From the NCBI RefSeq assembly GCF_022539505.1, contig NC_061509.1, positions 210,204,254 to 210,268,253 of the forward strand: DNA of 64,000 bases, read 5' to 3'. This DNA comes from Lolium rigidum. Its lineage: Eukaryota; Streptophyta; Magnoliopsida; Poales; Poaceae. Below the pieces are notes generated by a model. That model did not search any database. It had not been told where the DNA came from and worked only from the letters and a program-made list of their open reading frames with translations. This document shows, piece by piece, positions 22,320-33,903 of the stretch; the stretch's first letter is position 1; every line of letters begins with the position of its first letter. The position numbers and the translations under genes are program-made.

Positions 22320-24002
22320 GGGCATCTCCAACGCGGCGACCCATCCCGCGCCCGCGCGTCCGGATGGGTTCAGCCAGACAAATACGCGGTCCAACGCGGC
22401 GACGCACCGCAAATGCGGATGACCGCGGCGTCCGGAACGACTCAAACCCGGCCCAAATCTGGGTCAGGTTTGCGTGGCCGAGGATGGCACGGGGCGTCCT
22501 CGCGTGTTCGCCTGGTCCGCGTGGCTGGCCCAGCTGTCGGTGCCCCAGTCCTATTAATGTGGACTGGGGGAGGGGGACTGTCCCTATCCAGTCCCCACTC
22601 TCCACTCCGGCCACACGCACGCACGACCTCGAGCTTCCGCGCCGCCATGGCCCCGAAGCGGGAGTTCCTCCCGTCCGCGAACGACCACGAGGCCGGCAGC
22701 AGCCGGCGAATCGCGCCGGCGGCGTTCGAGATGGGTCCGCCGGCTCCTCCCATCCGCGACCAGATCTACGTCACCGTAGCGGTGGCACAAATGTTCTGGG
22801 ATGCCGGCGTCCCAATGTCGTGGGGGGACGTGCACCTCCCCCACGGCTGGCACCTGAGCCCAGATCGGGTTCCGGTGCCGCCGATCCCGGGCTCCGGCCG
22901 CTCCCGCATCGTGGAGATTCGGAGGCACCGCGCGCAGCTGCCGGCGGACCTCCGGGAGCACCCCGCATACGGCGACACAAGTCCCAACTGGTTCGAGGTG
23001 GAGCACGATGCGCGCCGGCGCACGTGCTTCACGTCGGCGTCGGTGCGGCCTCGCGCACAGCCGCGCACGCCTGCTAGGCTGGCTGGCCGCCGCCCCGGTG
23101 GCCTCTACATCGACGAGGCCGCGGCGGCGCCCAAGCCCCAGCCCCAGCCGCTGCCCGAGCCCCAGGAGGAGGACGACCCCGAGCTGCAGGCGGCGCTCGC
23201 GGCGTCCCGCGAGCTCAGCGACCTCGAGGAGCTGGCCAAATGGCCGCACCTCGCCGAGACGTTGCGCGCCTCCCGCTGGAGGAGATGGCCAGGAAGGCCC
23301 AGGAGGACGCCCAGGCGGAGGCGTGGGCCTTCCTCGAGATGGCTCGCCGGGAGGAGGAGGCCACGCGCCAGGCGGCGCTCCAGGAGGAGGAGGAGCGCCG
23401 GGCCACGCTCCGGGCGGAGGAGGAGCGCCGGGCCGCGCTTCGGCAGGAGGCGGAGCTGCAGGCCGCAGCAGCAGAGCAGCTCCGGAAGGAGTCCGCGCAA
23501 AGGGCACGCCTGCGCAGGCCGGCGAGCCCTCCGGACCCGCACTCCGCCTGGGAAAGGGCGCAGTGGTCACCCTGGCCGGAGACCTCGGCGCCCTCCGACG
23601 TGTCCAGCCGGAACAGCGCGTCGCCGCCGGGGGGCGTCGTCCTCATCGACGGCGACGACGACGAGTACTACTGGGAGTAGTACTGCCGGCGGCCACCGTG
23701 CTCCCAAACCCTAGCCTAGGGTTTGCTTTTTTTTAGTTTAAAGCCCATATAGGCTTTCTTTTGTGTAAAAATTGCCCAAAATAGGGCTAAGTTTAATGAA
23801 CAACTAGTTTAAATTTATTTTTTGTTGTTTTCCTTTTTCATTTTTATTTTCTTTTATTTTGTTATATTTGCGCTGCGTCCGCACATAGGGTGCAGCGTGC
23901 GATGCTAACGGACACGCGGACCGCTGTCCGGGTGTTCGCGCGGTCACTCAAACGGTCTAAAACAGACAGTGTCCAGCGTGGACCGCTGGGTTGGAGATGC
24001 CC
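22320..24002 (+). mobile_element. Harbinger-like TIR element with coiled-coil ORF
   Basis: The 1683-bp element has inverted ends GGGCATCTCCAACGCGG and, reversed, GGGCATCTCCAACCCAGCGG. TAA is duplicated at 22317-22319 and 24003-24005. It carries a nearly intact GC-rich ORF on the + strand and no transposase, so it is a non-autonomous, ORF-bearing element. Confidence 0.75.
22647..23680 (+). pseudogene. transposon-borne coiled-coil ORF, one frameshift
   Basis: Translation from ATG 22647 starts MAPKREFLPSANDHEAGSSR and includes WHLSPDRVPVPPIPG and LREHPAYGDTSPNW. The frame is lost near 23270-23285 by a 1-base change. The next frame continues through a long Glu/Arg/Ala-rich coiled coil (23290-23520) to an acidic C-terminus DGDDDEYYWE and TAG at 23678-23680. 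The whole would be about 340 aa. Similar ORFs are, to my memory, repeated many times in wheat-tribe genomes inside elements with the same ends. No enzymatic motif is seen. It could be an accessory protein or a captured gene family. Confidence 0.5.
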
Positions 24003-24005
24003 TAA

Positions 24006-26091
24006 TAGTACTGGCACAATCTATCGCAATCCGCAAGTAGTGTCCTTGGATATTTGTAGAATGGCAGGGCCCAGTGAACCAATAGCTTACTAGCACGTTC
24101 AACACACTTTTGGAGATTCTCTGGAGAGAGAAAAGGGCATCAACAAAGTTTGCTAGCGACTGTGATAAACAAAATAAGAAGCGGACGGTGTGTGACTCGC
24201 CCACCTTCACTTCAGCAGCTCTCCCTAGACTGATCGGTTGCATTCTATATGGCCGAAAGCCGACGAGAGAAAACGGAATCTAGGATATTCTCCAGTTTAT
24301 TCCATAACAACGTCACTGACGGTAAACACTGGTTTCCATCAGCAAGTACGGGGCGTGAAAAGGAGGTTTCTTCAAGACAACCGGAGTTGAAAGAAATAAG
24401 TCATATAATACATCCTTCCGCTAATTATAATCATGTATATGTCATTCTAATTAGTAGGTCTCAGAGCTAATAATGTGTAAGTATATGTTCTTCTATACTG
24501 ATTTGATGTTCACCTATGGAAGAGATTGGAGTGTTTTGTGTGCCATGAGATTAGGTTTCATTAAGTCGATTCTTTAATCAAGAATCATTAGTTGGTATGT
24601 GTCTTATATGATATGACATTCGTGTCTAGATTTAATGTCAACAAGGGATAATTATAATTTCAGATCATATAGACCACATATTAATATTAATAGAGTCATT
24701 CTTGATCAAAGCTTTGTCTTAACGAAACCTAGTACACCCTCTATTATGAAATATAGAGGGAGTATACCAGTGTATATTTTTGTGTGATTTCCCTATCCCC
24801 CGGCAGCATAATAAAATGATTATTGCACTAGAGGATTGCTAGCGTTAACATATGCCTAATAGATCCAAATGATAACATCATATTGTATTTTTGGAAGAAA
24901 ATATTAAGTAGTTTATTATGGAGTTCATTAGTTTCCCCTAAAATTGCATTATGAAGTTTAAAACATGCTAGAAGAAAAATAAGTTCAGTGGTTCAACCAA
25001 AACTTGACTAGTCAGCATACACACAAATTTAACTGTAGAAAATCACGTGCACATACGCCAATTAACCGCATATGAGGCGACTGACCTAGCTCAAATTACA
25101 CATCATGTGCACACACTTGTATTTTTCAACTACATAGTCAATTGTCTATGTGTAAAATCGCTAGTCATCGACACAAAATTTGACTTTGTAGATTCCCCTC
25201 GATTTTTTTTGGCTTTGTAGTGCTATGATCATTTGGTGAACTTATTTCAAGATAGTGACTAGTACCATGCTAAGTATAGCCACTCCTTAAGATGCGTTGT
25301 TAATATAATGCACCCTCACAAAGCTTTGGTTTAAACATATCATGAAATTAGATTGAGTTTGGTTTAGGACTACAAATGTTGGGCCAAGGCTTATCCAGGT
25401 CAAAACACACTTATGAGTAAGGTACGATCAAATGGCAAAATAAGTTAACCACCTTAATTAGCCTCCTAAATTCTTGTATACTCTAACCATAGTTGAAGCA
25501 TAAACTAGACCACACAGTTAGCTAGGAAAGCAAAACATAAATTAGTTTGACATTGTATCAATGACTTCTCCTTAGGTTGTTTGTGTTGTTGGTTCTTCTG
25601 GGCACTATTTTTGCCATGGGGTGGTGAAATTTTAGCGCCACACTGATGACAAGGATCACATGTGTAAGGCAGCTTTAATGTGTTGCACTCTTCAACTATT
25701 GCAGTCGATCCGGCCAATGCGAGTCTTGTTGATGTTGCCAAAATCAAAGACGACTTATCATCACCCGTGGTGGCTAACTGCACGGTTGTGCCTTGGCTTG
25801 CCTAGACATAGTGCAATGTTGTGGTGATCCAAGGACTATCTTGTCACAGGGCAAATCGATGATTATGATGTTGTCTGTGTGTGTGTGTCTTTGGTGGATC
25901 GAACTTGTAAGCATGTATTTTGTGTTTGTGTTGTATGGCCACATCGGTCGGTGGTGCAGCTAGGCTGTTGAAAGCTTAGTTTTTGCCTGTCTTTTTTTTT
26001 GTGGCGAATAGAAAACTATTTGTTTGTTTAGTTAAATGCATTGGGCCAATTCACCTCAAGTCTACCCAAAAACAAAACTCAACACCAACCC
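24006..26091. other. intergenic, no gene seen
   Basis: This is AT-rich sequence with a 32-bp near-palindrome near 24730-24765 (two CCCTCTAT-type ends back to back, possibly a collapsed Stowaway) and a short GT run near 25875. A 92-aa minus frame at 25505-25783 has no recognised domain. Confidence 0.45.
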
Positions 26092-26094
26092 TAA

Positions 26095-26368
26095 GAGCTT
26101 CTCCACCGGGGCGCCCCAAATCGTAGCCGGCGGCGATTTGGGGTCCTAGTGAGAGAAAGTGCCAAGGGAGGCTATCGGGGTCGTCGGCACCAAACCCACA
26201 CCACTTCCACGTTTATTTCGGAGTCCTTTTTCTATCGGGAGTGGCTATGGGGGAGTACCGGTGTGGGGGTTTGGAATTTTTTGACCGGCACTTGCTGCCG
26301 GCGACCCCCAAACGTAGCCGGTATGCGTGTTGCCGGCTACTATTTGGGGGTCATCGGTGGAGATGCTT
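26095..26368. mobile_element. Tourist/Harbinger MITE
   Basis: This 274-bp element has inverted ends GAGCTTCTCCACCGG and, reversed, AAGCATCTCCACCGA. The 3-bp target TAA stands at 26092-26094 and 26369-26371. Its ends match the larger elements at 18091 and 22320, so it is probably a deletion derivative of that family. Confidence 0.75.
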
Positions 26369-26446
26369 TAATATCACACCGGCAACTAAAAGGGGTAACC
26401 TAGCCACGCTTGCGGTGTTGTACTTGTCTTATGACACTTTTTTTTA

Positions 26447-26569
26447 CTACCTCTATTCATAAAAGGGTGTCAGAATTTTGTCTAAATTTAAATGTATACA
26501 CACACTCTTTAGTATATAGATACATTCAAATTTGATAAGTCTTCAACATTCTTTTATAGATGAAGGGAG
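26447..26569. mobile_element. Stowaway MITE
   Basis: This 123-bp element has inverted ends CTACCTCTATTCATAAAAG and, reversed, CTCCCTTCATCTATAAAAG, flanked by TA on both sides. The TA target and CTCCCTC-like terminus are typical of Tc1/Mariner-derived Stowaway elements. It lies about 480 bp upstream of the SPX-MFS TATA box. Confidence 0.8.
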
Positions 26570-27050
26570 TATATAATCAATACACCTTTTTGTGTGTATT
26601 ATCGAGAAAAAAAAACTAGTTCGTTTATCAAGATTTATAAATCTTGCCTACTGTTTAAATATCTGACATGCAAGGGCAATTGTTCAAGCTTGTGGTGTTG
26701 AACTTGCCTTCGGTCACTTCTTCTATATGATCAATACACCTTCCGATTCCGATGTGTATTCTCGAATGAAGAAAAAAAACTACTCTAGTTCGTTTATCAA
26801 GATTTGTGACTTACTGTAGTTACCTCACACAATACTAGGGGTAGTGAGGCGAGAGGCGTTTTTGTCCACAGCCACAGGCCACGGCCACGCTATGCCAAAA
26901 ACGGGGCCGCGGGCGGGCGGGCCGTACGTGCAGATCGCACCGGCCACGTCCGCATCGCCGAACACCTCCTCCTGTCCCGGCCACATCCCCGGCGAGACCC
27001 CCTCCATGTACTCCTCCTCCGTTCTCCCTCCCCCTTCCGCCCGTCGCCGC

Positions 27051-27058
27051 TATAAATA
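27051..27058 (+). promoter_or_regulatory. TATA box of the SPX-MFS gene
   Basis: TATAAATA lies in a pyrimidine-rich, GC-rich promoter and is followed about 30 bp later by the probable transcript start. I looked upstream for a P1BS (GNATATNC) phosphate-starvation site back to about 26000 and did not find a convincing one. Confidence 0.6.
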
Positions 27059-27450
27059 CCTCGCTCCTCCTCTCTCGCTCGCACCTCCCAAGCCGACCAC
27101 AGATACAGCCGAACCTAGCCATTGCATTCGCAAGATACTGGTACAGATACGCCATTGCCATTGCACCTCCCTCTTCCAAATTCCAGCCGCTTCATCTCCT
27201 CGTGTCTCTGTTCGCGAGAGATCGCTGTGCCTGTATGCGTTTACGCATATCTGTTTTCTTCTTCTTCTTCTTTTGATTTTGGTGTGTCTGTAAGTTGTGT
27301 TCTGAATGCGTCGCTAATTTGTTGGTGTGCAGGCGCGATCGTGTTCTTTGATTTGTTGATGGCCATCTAAATTGTGGAGATTGTTTCGCGGAGAGGAAGG
27401 GATCAGCCGATCGAGGGAAGGGGAGGAAGGAGCCGCCAAGAACACGTCCG

Positions 27451-28833
27451 GTAACCAATCCATTCTAATTCAAAACAGGGACTCGTTTCGCTTTAATTCT
27501 GGATTCGCCTAAATTTCTCCTTTAAAATGGGAGTGCCTTTTTTTTCGATTGATGATTCTTTTCAAGCGAAATTTGGAACAGCTTTTTTCTGATTGATGGA
27601 TAATGCCAGAATCCTTTGTCACGCTCCCGCTGTCTCGCCGAACTAGCTATTGCCCTCACTTCCTTGCCAAACTTGTTAGTGCCGGAGAACCGTCTGCATT
27701 TGGGCCATGGTTCACAAAATCATACGAGTGTTTTTTATAGATTAAAGCCACGGAGCGCCTGGCTTTAATAACTTAATATAAAGCCCAAACGTCCAGGACG
27801 AAACAAGGTCTGCGCAGGTTAGCAACTTGAGTTTACAGCACAACACAACCAAGAAGTAGCAGTTAAAGAGATACAGGCCAGTGATAAAACAAAATGGGAA
27901 AACCTAAACAGCATTCTGGGTAGTAGCTAGCCGGAGTAGCCGGAGGAGAGTAGTTGTCAGCTGTCAGCAGAGAGCTTCTTAATAAGGACCAGTATCTTGT
28001 CCATAATCGATGATGTGCCATCCTCATGAGTTGAGAGATGGTTTCTTAATTCTATTCAGGAGAAGCATGATACTGAAAGAGAGGCGGAACCACCATATTT
28101 TCCTACCCCAGTTTTATTTTCCCTAATGTGTCACCTTCAGCCTCTCTGGGTCGCTTAGTCCCATCAATTGGTCTGATAGTTCACTTTCCTATAGTACACT
28201 CACTATGTGGCCAAGTACACAACAAAAAACAAGGAAAACAACTGCACCTGGGCCTTTCTAGTACAGTGCTATGTAGATGTAGGCGATCTAGTATTGTTTC
28301 TCTTGTGAAGGCACGTGCTTTGCAAGGACCATCAGCAAAGGAGATCTGCGTGTGTGCAAAAGGAGTGCCATAGTAAAGGTACCTAGCTCTTGGGAGACCA
28401 TTGAGCCATTTATTATGCGTTTCTGAATCCTAAATTGCCCTCTCCAGGGTTTTGTCTGGCTATGTCGATCACTAGACGATTCTGTGCCAGCTTGCTACGT
28501 GTCCCATCCTGTTTTGGGAGCTACCTCGAATATCTTAAGCTTTTTTCCAGACATGTTAACATTATCTTAGGTTCTCCACTTGTTAAAAGCTATGTATTTT
28601 GTCCATTTAAGCACTGACATGTCTGGCTTTGGCACTTTCTGTGTGCATTTTGTCTTAAGTTCGTTAAGATTGTTTCCTGAAAGAGACAGGTTAGCAGTGT
28701 ATCTTAATTTCGTCCCGCATCTGAACCAATAATTTCACTGGTATTCTAAAGTGTTAACTGAGAAAAAATGTGCTTGAGCTGATTGGTTGTAGCCTCTGTT
28801 GTGATGCTAACAATTTGTTATATTTTGTTTCAG
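27451..28833 (+). other. 5' leader intron of the SPX-MFS gene
   Basis: A donor GTAACC at 27451 and an acceptor TTTCAG at 28833 frame a 1.38 kb intron. It separates a non-coding first exon (about 27085-27450) from the ATG exon. Long leader introns are usual in this family. No ORF inside looks real; a segment at about 27730-27940 resembles repeat sequence I cannot name. Confidence 0.65.
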
Positions 28834-28849
28834 GTAGTAAAACGCCAAG

Positions 28850-31800
28850 ATGGTTAATTTCGGGAAGGTCTTGGTGTCAGATCAATTGGAAGAGTGGAAA
28901 GAGTATGTTGCTATGCTACCCCGAAATTATTGAGTTCCCTTGTCAAAAAGAGAAATTATTGAGTTCCCTTGTCAAAAAGAGAAATTACTGAGTTCCCCTG
29001 TTAAAAAAAGAAATTATTGAGTTCCCTAACATTTCACTCTTATGACTGCACTGGTTAGATATGCATAAACTAGGTGTTACCGAGTATAATAAAAAAAACT
29101 TGGAATCATTAAGTTATTATAAGCTTCTCCGGTGATCATTTGTAATCTTATTACTTCTTTGTTAACTATTTCCAGATACTACATTAATTACAAAATGATG
29201 AAGAAAAAGTTAAAACATTATGTCCAGCAGACCCAAAATGGTGGAAGAAATCATGAACAGGTTCTTAAAGAGTTCTCAAGAATGCTTGACGATCAGGTAA
29301 AACGGAGCTGAGTTGCTGATGTATTCTTTTAACCACCAATTTTTATTCTTAAAGAGTGCTAATGTAAAGTATTTCGTTGCAGATTGAAAAGGTTGTGCTC
29401 TTTCTCTTGAAACAGCAAGGCCATCTTGCTAGCAGGATCGAAAAATTGGGAGAACAGCGTGCTATGCTCACAGAACAGTCTGATATATCCCAGGTTTCTC
29501 AAGTGCGAGACGCTTATCGTCAAGTCGGGCTTGATCTTGTGAAGCTCCTTAGATTTGTTGATATGAATGCTACTGGAATCCGGAAGATACTTAAGAAGTT
29601 TGATAAACGCTTCGGCTATAGATTTACAGACTATTATGTCTCAACTCGTGCGAATCATCCTTATTCTCAGCTTCAGCCGATCTTCAAACAAGTGGTAATT
29701 TCACTTTATTGCATATTCAATTCATAAGTGGGGCTTTAGTGATTTGTTTTTTGATGGTAGATATCCTTGAGTCTGTGTATCCTTCATCATCTTTTGCACT
29801 CATGATGAAGTTCTGAATGCAGGGTATTGTAGCTGTTGCTGGTGCTCTGACACGAAACCTTGCATCTCTGCAAAATCATCATGGAAGCTATACGTCAATC
29901 TATGACCATCCATCAATTACCTTGAAGGTCTATTTATGGGTATTCTGTTGGTTCCATAGTCAGACAAGACAATTCCCATATGCTCTAACAAAGGGAAATC
30001 TGTACTCGTTTTCTGTATATGCAGGATCCTGTCATAGAACAAATAAATCATTCAGTACAAAAACTCACGAACTCCACAACCTTCCTGAAATTCCTAGGGC
30101 AACACGCACTCATTGTTCCAGAAGATGTGCAAACTAGCTCAGACGATCTTGTTGATGACCAGAGCTACCATTTCATGTCGCTGATGCTCAACCTAGTGAA
30201 CACATTCCTCTACATGGTAAACACATATATCATCGTTCCGACCGCAGATGACTATTCGGTGAGCCTTGGCGCAGCGGCAACCGTCTGCGGTGTGGTCATC
30301 GGGTCGATGGCAGTTGCCCAAGTGTTCTCCTCGGTTTATTTTAGTGCCTGGTCAAATAAGTCGTACTTCAGACCCCTTGTATTCAGCAGCATCATGCTGT
30401 TTTCAGGGAACCTGCTGTATGCTTTGGCGTATGATTTCAATTCCATAACTGTTCTCATTCTTGGCCGGCTACTCTGCGGGTACAGACTTTTTAATTCTCT
30501 AATTTACTTGTGTCATGTTCAGTTTCTGCTTTGATTGGGTGCAAATTCTTAAAATGTTTGTCTGATCGGTCACATTGTCAACATGATATTCAGGCTGGGT
30601 TCTGCCAGAGCTGTGAACCGTCGGTATATCAGCGACTGTGTGCCTCTGAAAATCAGGCTGAAGGCCTCTGCAGGGTTCGTTAGTGCTAGTGCACTTGGAA
30701 TGGCATGCGGTCCTGGGCTTGCTGGTTTGCTGCAGACAGAGTTCAAGATCTACGGTGTCACCTTTAATCAGAACACCTTGCCCGGGTGGGTCATGTGCCT
30801 TGCTTGGGTTGTTAACTTGATTTGGCTGTGGATTTCATTCAAAGAGCCAGATCACATTGCTAAAGAGAACGCAGCCAACACACAGTCATCTGATTCCAGT
30901 AAACTTTCTCCTATGCATCGTTTAAAAAACGTTATGGTCACAAAACTTTTGTTCTGGACACGGTTACTAAGATAATTCTTTGTCATAGCAGACCATCGAC
31001 GAAGTGACAATTTAGAGGATGGTCTAGCACAACCTTTACTCACGGAGGAGAAGGAGAGACAGGATGAAAATGTCAAGGATGATGACGACAAGGAGGAAGA
31101 CCGTAAAGAATGTCATAAGCCAGCAACATCTCTTGCCGCAGCATACAGATTGCTCACGCCCTCTGTTAAGGTTTCCTCCTCTCCCCAACGAATCTCATCT
31201 TTCTTTTGTTGGCTGTACCAGCTTCTTATGCACTGGCTTACAAACATATGCTCTTCACACCATACCAGGTTCAGTTATTGATCTACTTCATGCTCAAGTT
31301 TACAATGGAAATTCTACTCTCAGAGTCGAGTGTTGTCACTTCGTTCTATTTTAACTGGTCCACGGGTAGTGTGGCCATCTTTCTAGCAGTTCTTGGGCTG
31401 ACAGTTCTTCCGGTCAATATCATCGTGGGAAGCTACGTTACCAACTTGTTTGAAGACAGGTAACTCGTACGCTCTTTACACTGGACGTGCTAGAGCAGTT
31501 CCCGTGTCTTGCCAACTGTAATTCTCATCATCTTCCATCCCCTTTCTTTTTCCTGAAGGCAAATTTTGGTGGCGTCTGAAATCATGGTCCTGATCGGCAT
31601 CGCCGCGAGCTTCCATTTCACCTCAAGCTACTCCGTTCCACAATACGTCACGTCGGCTATCATCACGTTTGTGTTCGCCGAGGTGCTGGAAGGTAAGAAC
31701 CAAACGATTTACCGCCGGAGCAAACTCTGAAGCACGTGTGAAAAATGTCTTTTCTGAAACTGCATTGCATTTCTGATCTTCTCTGGACATCGCAGGGGTC

Positions 31801-32034
31801 AACCTGTCCCTTCTTTCCCGGGTGATGTCGTCGAGGCTTTCCCGGGGTACCTACAACGGCGGGCTCCTCTCGACGGAGGCCGGGACGCTGGCCCGGGTCA
31901 CCGCGGACGTGACGATCACAGCGGCGGGGTATCTGGGGCAGAGCCAGCTCCTGAACGCCACCCTGGTCCCGTCCTTGGTCATCTGCCTAGCCTCCATCGC
32001 CGCGACGTTCGGCACTTACAACAGCCTGTACTGA
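28850..32034 (+). CDS. SPX-MFS: SPX-MFS vacuolar phosphate transporter (PHT5/VPT family)
   Basis: Ten coding exons are 28850-28902, 29176-29296, 29383-29694, 29823-29927, 30025-30479, 30594-30898, 30992-31170, 31269-31459, 31559-31692 and 31796-32034. The joined frame is 697 aa, the usual family length. Residues 1 to about 145 are an SPX domain starting [16 protein letters not shown]. Its basic helices KMMKKKLK (24-31) and [11 protein letters not shown] (124-134) form the family's inositol-pyrophosphate-binding surface. An MFS transporter follows (about 240-697), starting with [18 protein letters not shown]. An acidic loop (exon 7, rich in D and E) divides it. The family moves inorganic phosphate across the tonoplast, with SPX sensing cell phosphate status. 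Start choice: this ATG opens the conserved SPX motif. No defect is seen. Confidence 0.95.
28923..29028. repeat. 29-bp minisatellite in SPX-MFS intron
   Basis: About 3.6 copies of a unit reading GAAATTATTGAGTTCCCTTG plus TCAAAAAGA lie in the intron right after the first coding exon, starting about 20 bp from the donor. Copies differ by a few bases. Confidence 0.85.
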
Positions 32035-32214
32035 GAAACAACTCCCTCGATGAAACATGGATCGACGGCAAGCTGCTGTCTGAAGCTTTTGCGGTGACGC
32101 TGTAAATGTTAGCTCCGTCACTGCTAGTGCTAGATGCTGCGTCCCAAAGTGTTGTATGGAAATGGAAGCTAAACGAGCTGCCAAATGTCCTACTGTAGCA
32201 AATACACTTGAAAT

Positions 32215-32220
32215 AATAAA
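32215..32220 (+). terminator. poly(A) signal of the SPX-MFS gene
   Basis: AATAAA lies 181 bp after the stop codon at 32034, in the expected position for the transcript end. Confidence 0.6.
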
Positions 32221-32309
32221 GTGACATGGCCCTTTATGCAACAAACGCTAAGAATGATTTTCCTCCAAAAAAAGATAAGAATGGAAGGATTTTCTCCTAT
32301 TTGGTGTAA

Positions 32310-32610
32310 GTGGATTGAGGATTATGTGTTCGCCGGAAGTGTGGCAGAAAAAAAGGGCAAATGATGATATCGGCAGCTACTTTCACACAAAGAAAGGTCT
32401 TTGCCAAAGCGGCCCCCTTTCACCAATTTTGTTCAATGTTGTTGCGGATATGCTTGTGGTACTTATTGAACGGGCAAAACTGGATGGTCAAATTACTGGG
32501 GTTGTGCCACATCTTGTTGACGATTGTTTATCCATCTTACAGTATGCGATGACACCATTATTTCACGAATCATGATTTAGAAAAGGCGAAGAAACTAAAG
32601 TTTAGGCTTC
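32310..32610 (+). pseudogene. LINE reverse transcriptase fragment
   Basis: The + strand frame reads GSYFHTKKGLCQSGPLSPI, then LFNVVADMLVVLIERAKLDG and VVPHLVDDCLSILQYA. This is the finger/palm region of plant L1-type LINE reverse transcriptase. A frameshift follows before the DDT of the catalytic YADD motif (bases near 32540-32556), and the usual Arg-Gln-Gly-Asp is CQSG here. It is a 5'- and 3'-truncated dead copy. Confidence 0.75.
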
Positions 32611-32891
32611 GGCTCTAAGTTTATTCCTAAGTTTCTTCCTCACCGTCACCTTCTCCGCCGCGACCAGCCGCGGTGTCACCGGCTCCGGCTCGGTGGTCCC
32701 TCCTCTGCCTCCTCTCTACATTATTTTAGGGTGTGCATGAAGGAAGAAGTGGAACCGTGAGAAGGTAAGGTGGGGAGTGGATAAGAAGGCCCATAGCGCG
32801 AATCTTGGCGCACTTATCTGACGGTGGTGGATTTGACTGAGCCCTAAGCTAAATCTCAGCTAGTGAGAATTAGCAAAACTGCTATAATATA

Positions 32892-33377
32892 CTCCATCAA
32901 TTCTGATATAGTCTGCATTCTAGAAAAAAAAATAGTACTCCCTCCTTACCAATATGTAGTGCGTATAAGAATTGTTAAAAGTCAAACGATGTAATGTTTG
33001 ACCAAATATGTAGCAAAATATAACAATGTCCAAAATACCAAATCAATACCATTAGATTCCTCGTGATGTATATTTTCATATTGTATATATTTTGTATGGT
33101 ATTTGTTGATAATTTTCTCAAAAAACTTGGTCAAACTTAACATCATTTGACTTTTTAAAATTCTTATATGCACTACATTGTGGCAAGGAGAGAATATTGC
33201 ATTTATTAATACTACTTAGATATGCGAACAACCAATCCAAACTACATAGAAAATAACAACGTCAAATAAAAAGAGCAAAACCACTCCGTTTTCATTGTTA
33301 TTGTTGATTAAAAGTTAGAATGTAAACTATTTCTGAAAAAGTTGGCTAGAATGTAGACTATTTCAGATCGGGGAGAG
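32892..33377. mobile_element. Stowaway-like MITE with a second Stowaway nested inside
   Basis: Outer inverted ends are CTCCATCAATTCTGATATAG and, reversed, CTCTCCCCGATCTGAAATAG, flanked by TA (32890-32891, 33378-33379). The arms extend further as CTGCATTCTAG and CTACATTCTAG. The inner element at 32938-33194 interrupts it. It lies about 530 bp upstream of the GMC oxidoreductase start. Confidence 0.7.
32938..33194. mobile_element. Stowaway MITE (inner)
   Basis: This 257-bp element has inverted ends CTCCCTCCTTACCAATATGT and, reversed, TTCTCTCCTTGCCACAATGT. TA flanks it at 32936-32937 and 33195-33196. The long arms include a GTCAAAC/GTTTGAC pair, so a transcript would form a strong hairpin. Confidence 0.8.
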
Positions 33378-33848
33378 TATGTGTAAACCACATGTGTATT
33401 ATATTACGAATATACTTCTCGAGAAAGTTTTGAACACATGATTCACAAGTTCTCTATCTAAATATTTGAAACAACATTCTCTAATCAATGTTTAAAAACC
33501 AAAGAACATTACAAGTCATGAACCAAAAAGAACCAGGAATGTAGATAATTACTCACCCGTCAAACCTAAATAACCGTATGTTCGAAAAATTAGTAAATAA
33601 CCGTAGAGTTGCATAATTCAGTTAACTAATAAAGCCATATACACACATTGTCGCGGTCTCAAAGAGGGAGTAGCGTATTTGAGCTATACATTCTCCAGAG
33701 CGCCCAACAGAAACAGCAGACAAGCACGGGACGGAACGAATTATCATTGCCGAACCCGTGGAAGAATTTCGGTTGACACAAAGGCTGCGCAGCAGCAGCA
33801 CCAAGAGCGGAGCCATGAAGCAACGGTTTCTTTTGGTCGCTTCGTCAG

Positions 33849-33856
33849 TATATAAG
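33849..33856 (+). promoter_or_regulatory. TATA box of the GMC oxidoreductase gene
   Basis: TATATAAG lies 48 bp before the ATG at 33904, implying a very short 5' UTR of roughly 20 bases. Confidence 0.6.
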
Positions 33857-33903
33857 CACACCTGGCTCTGCAAGCCAGCCACATCAAAACACAAGTCAAA
33901 GCA

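Noticed and set aside
22584..23570. 328-aa minus-strand ORF in the TIR element
   Set aside because: Complement of the Glu/Arg-rich coiled-coil frame; gives Pro/Leu/Arg low complexity only.
26000..27050. P1BS phosphate-response site upstream of SPX-MFS
   Set aside because: Candidate GNATATNC words failed at the last C; none accepted.
26844..27293. 149-aa ORF over the SPX-MFS promoter and leader
   Set aside because: It crosses the TATA box and a pyrimidine-rich leader; composition is UTR-like and the protein has no domain.
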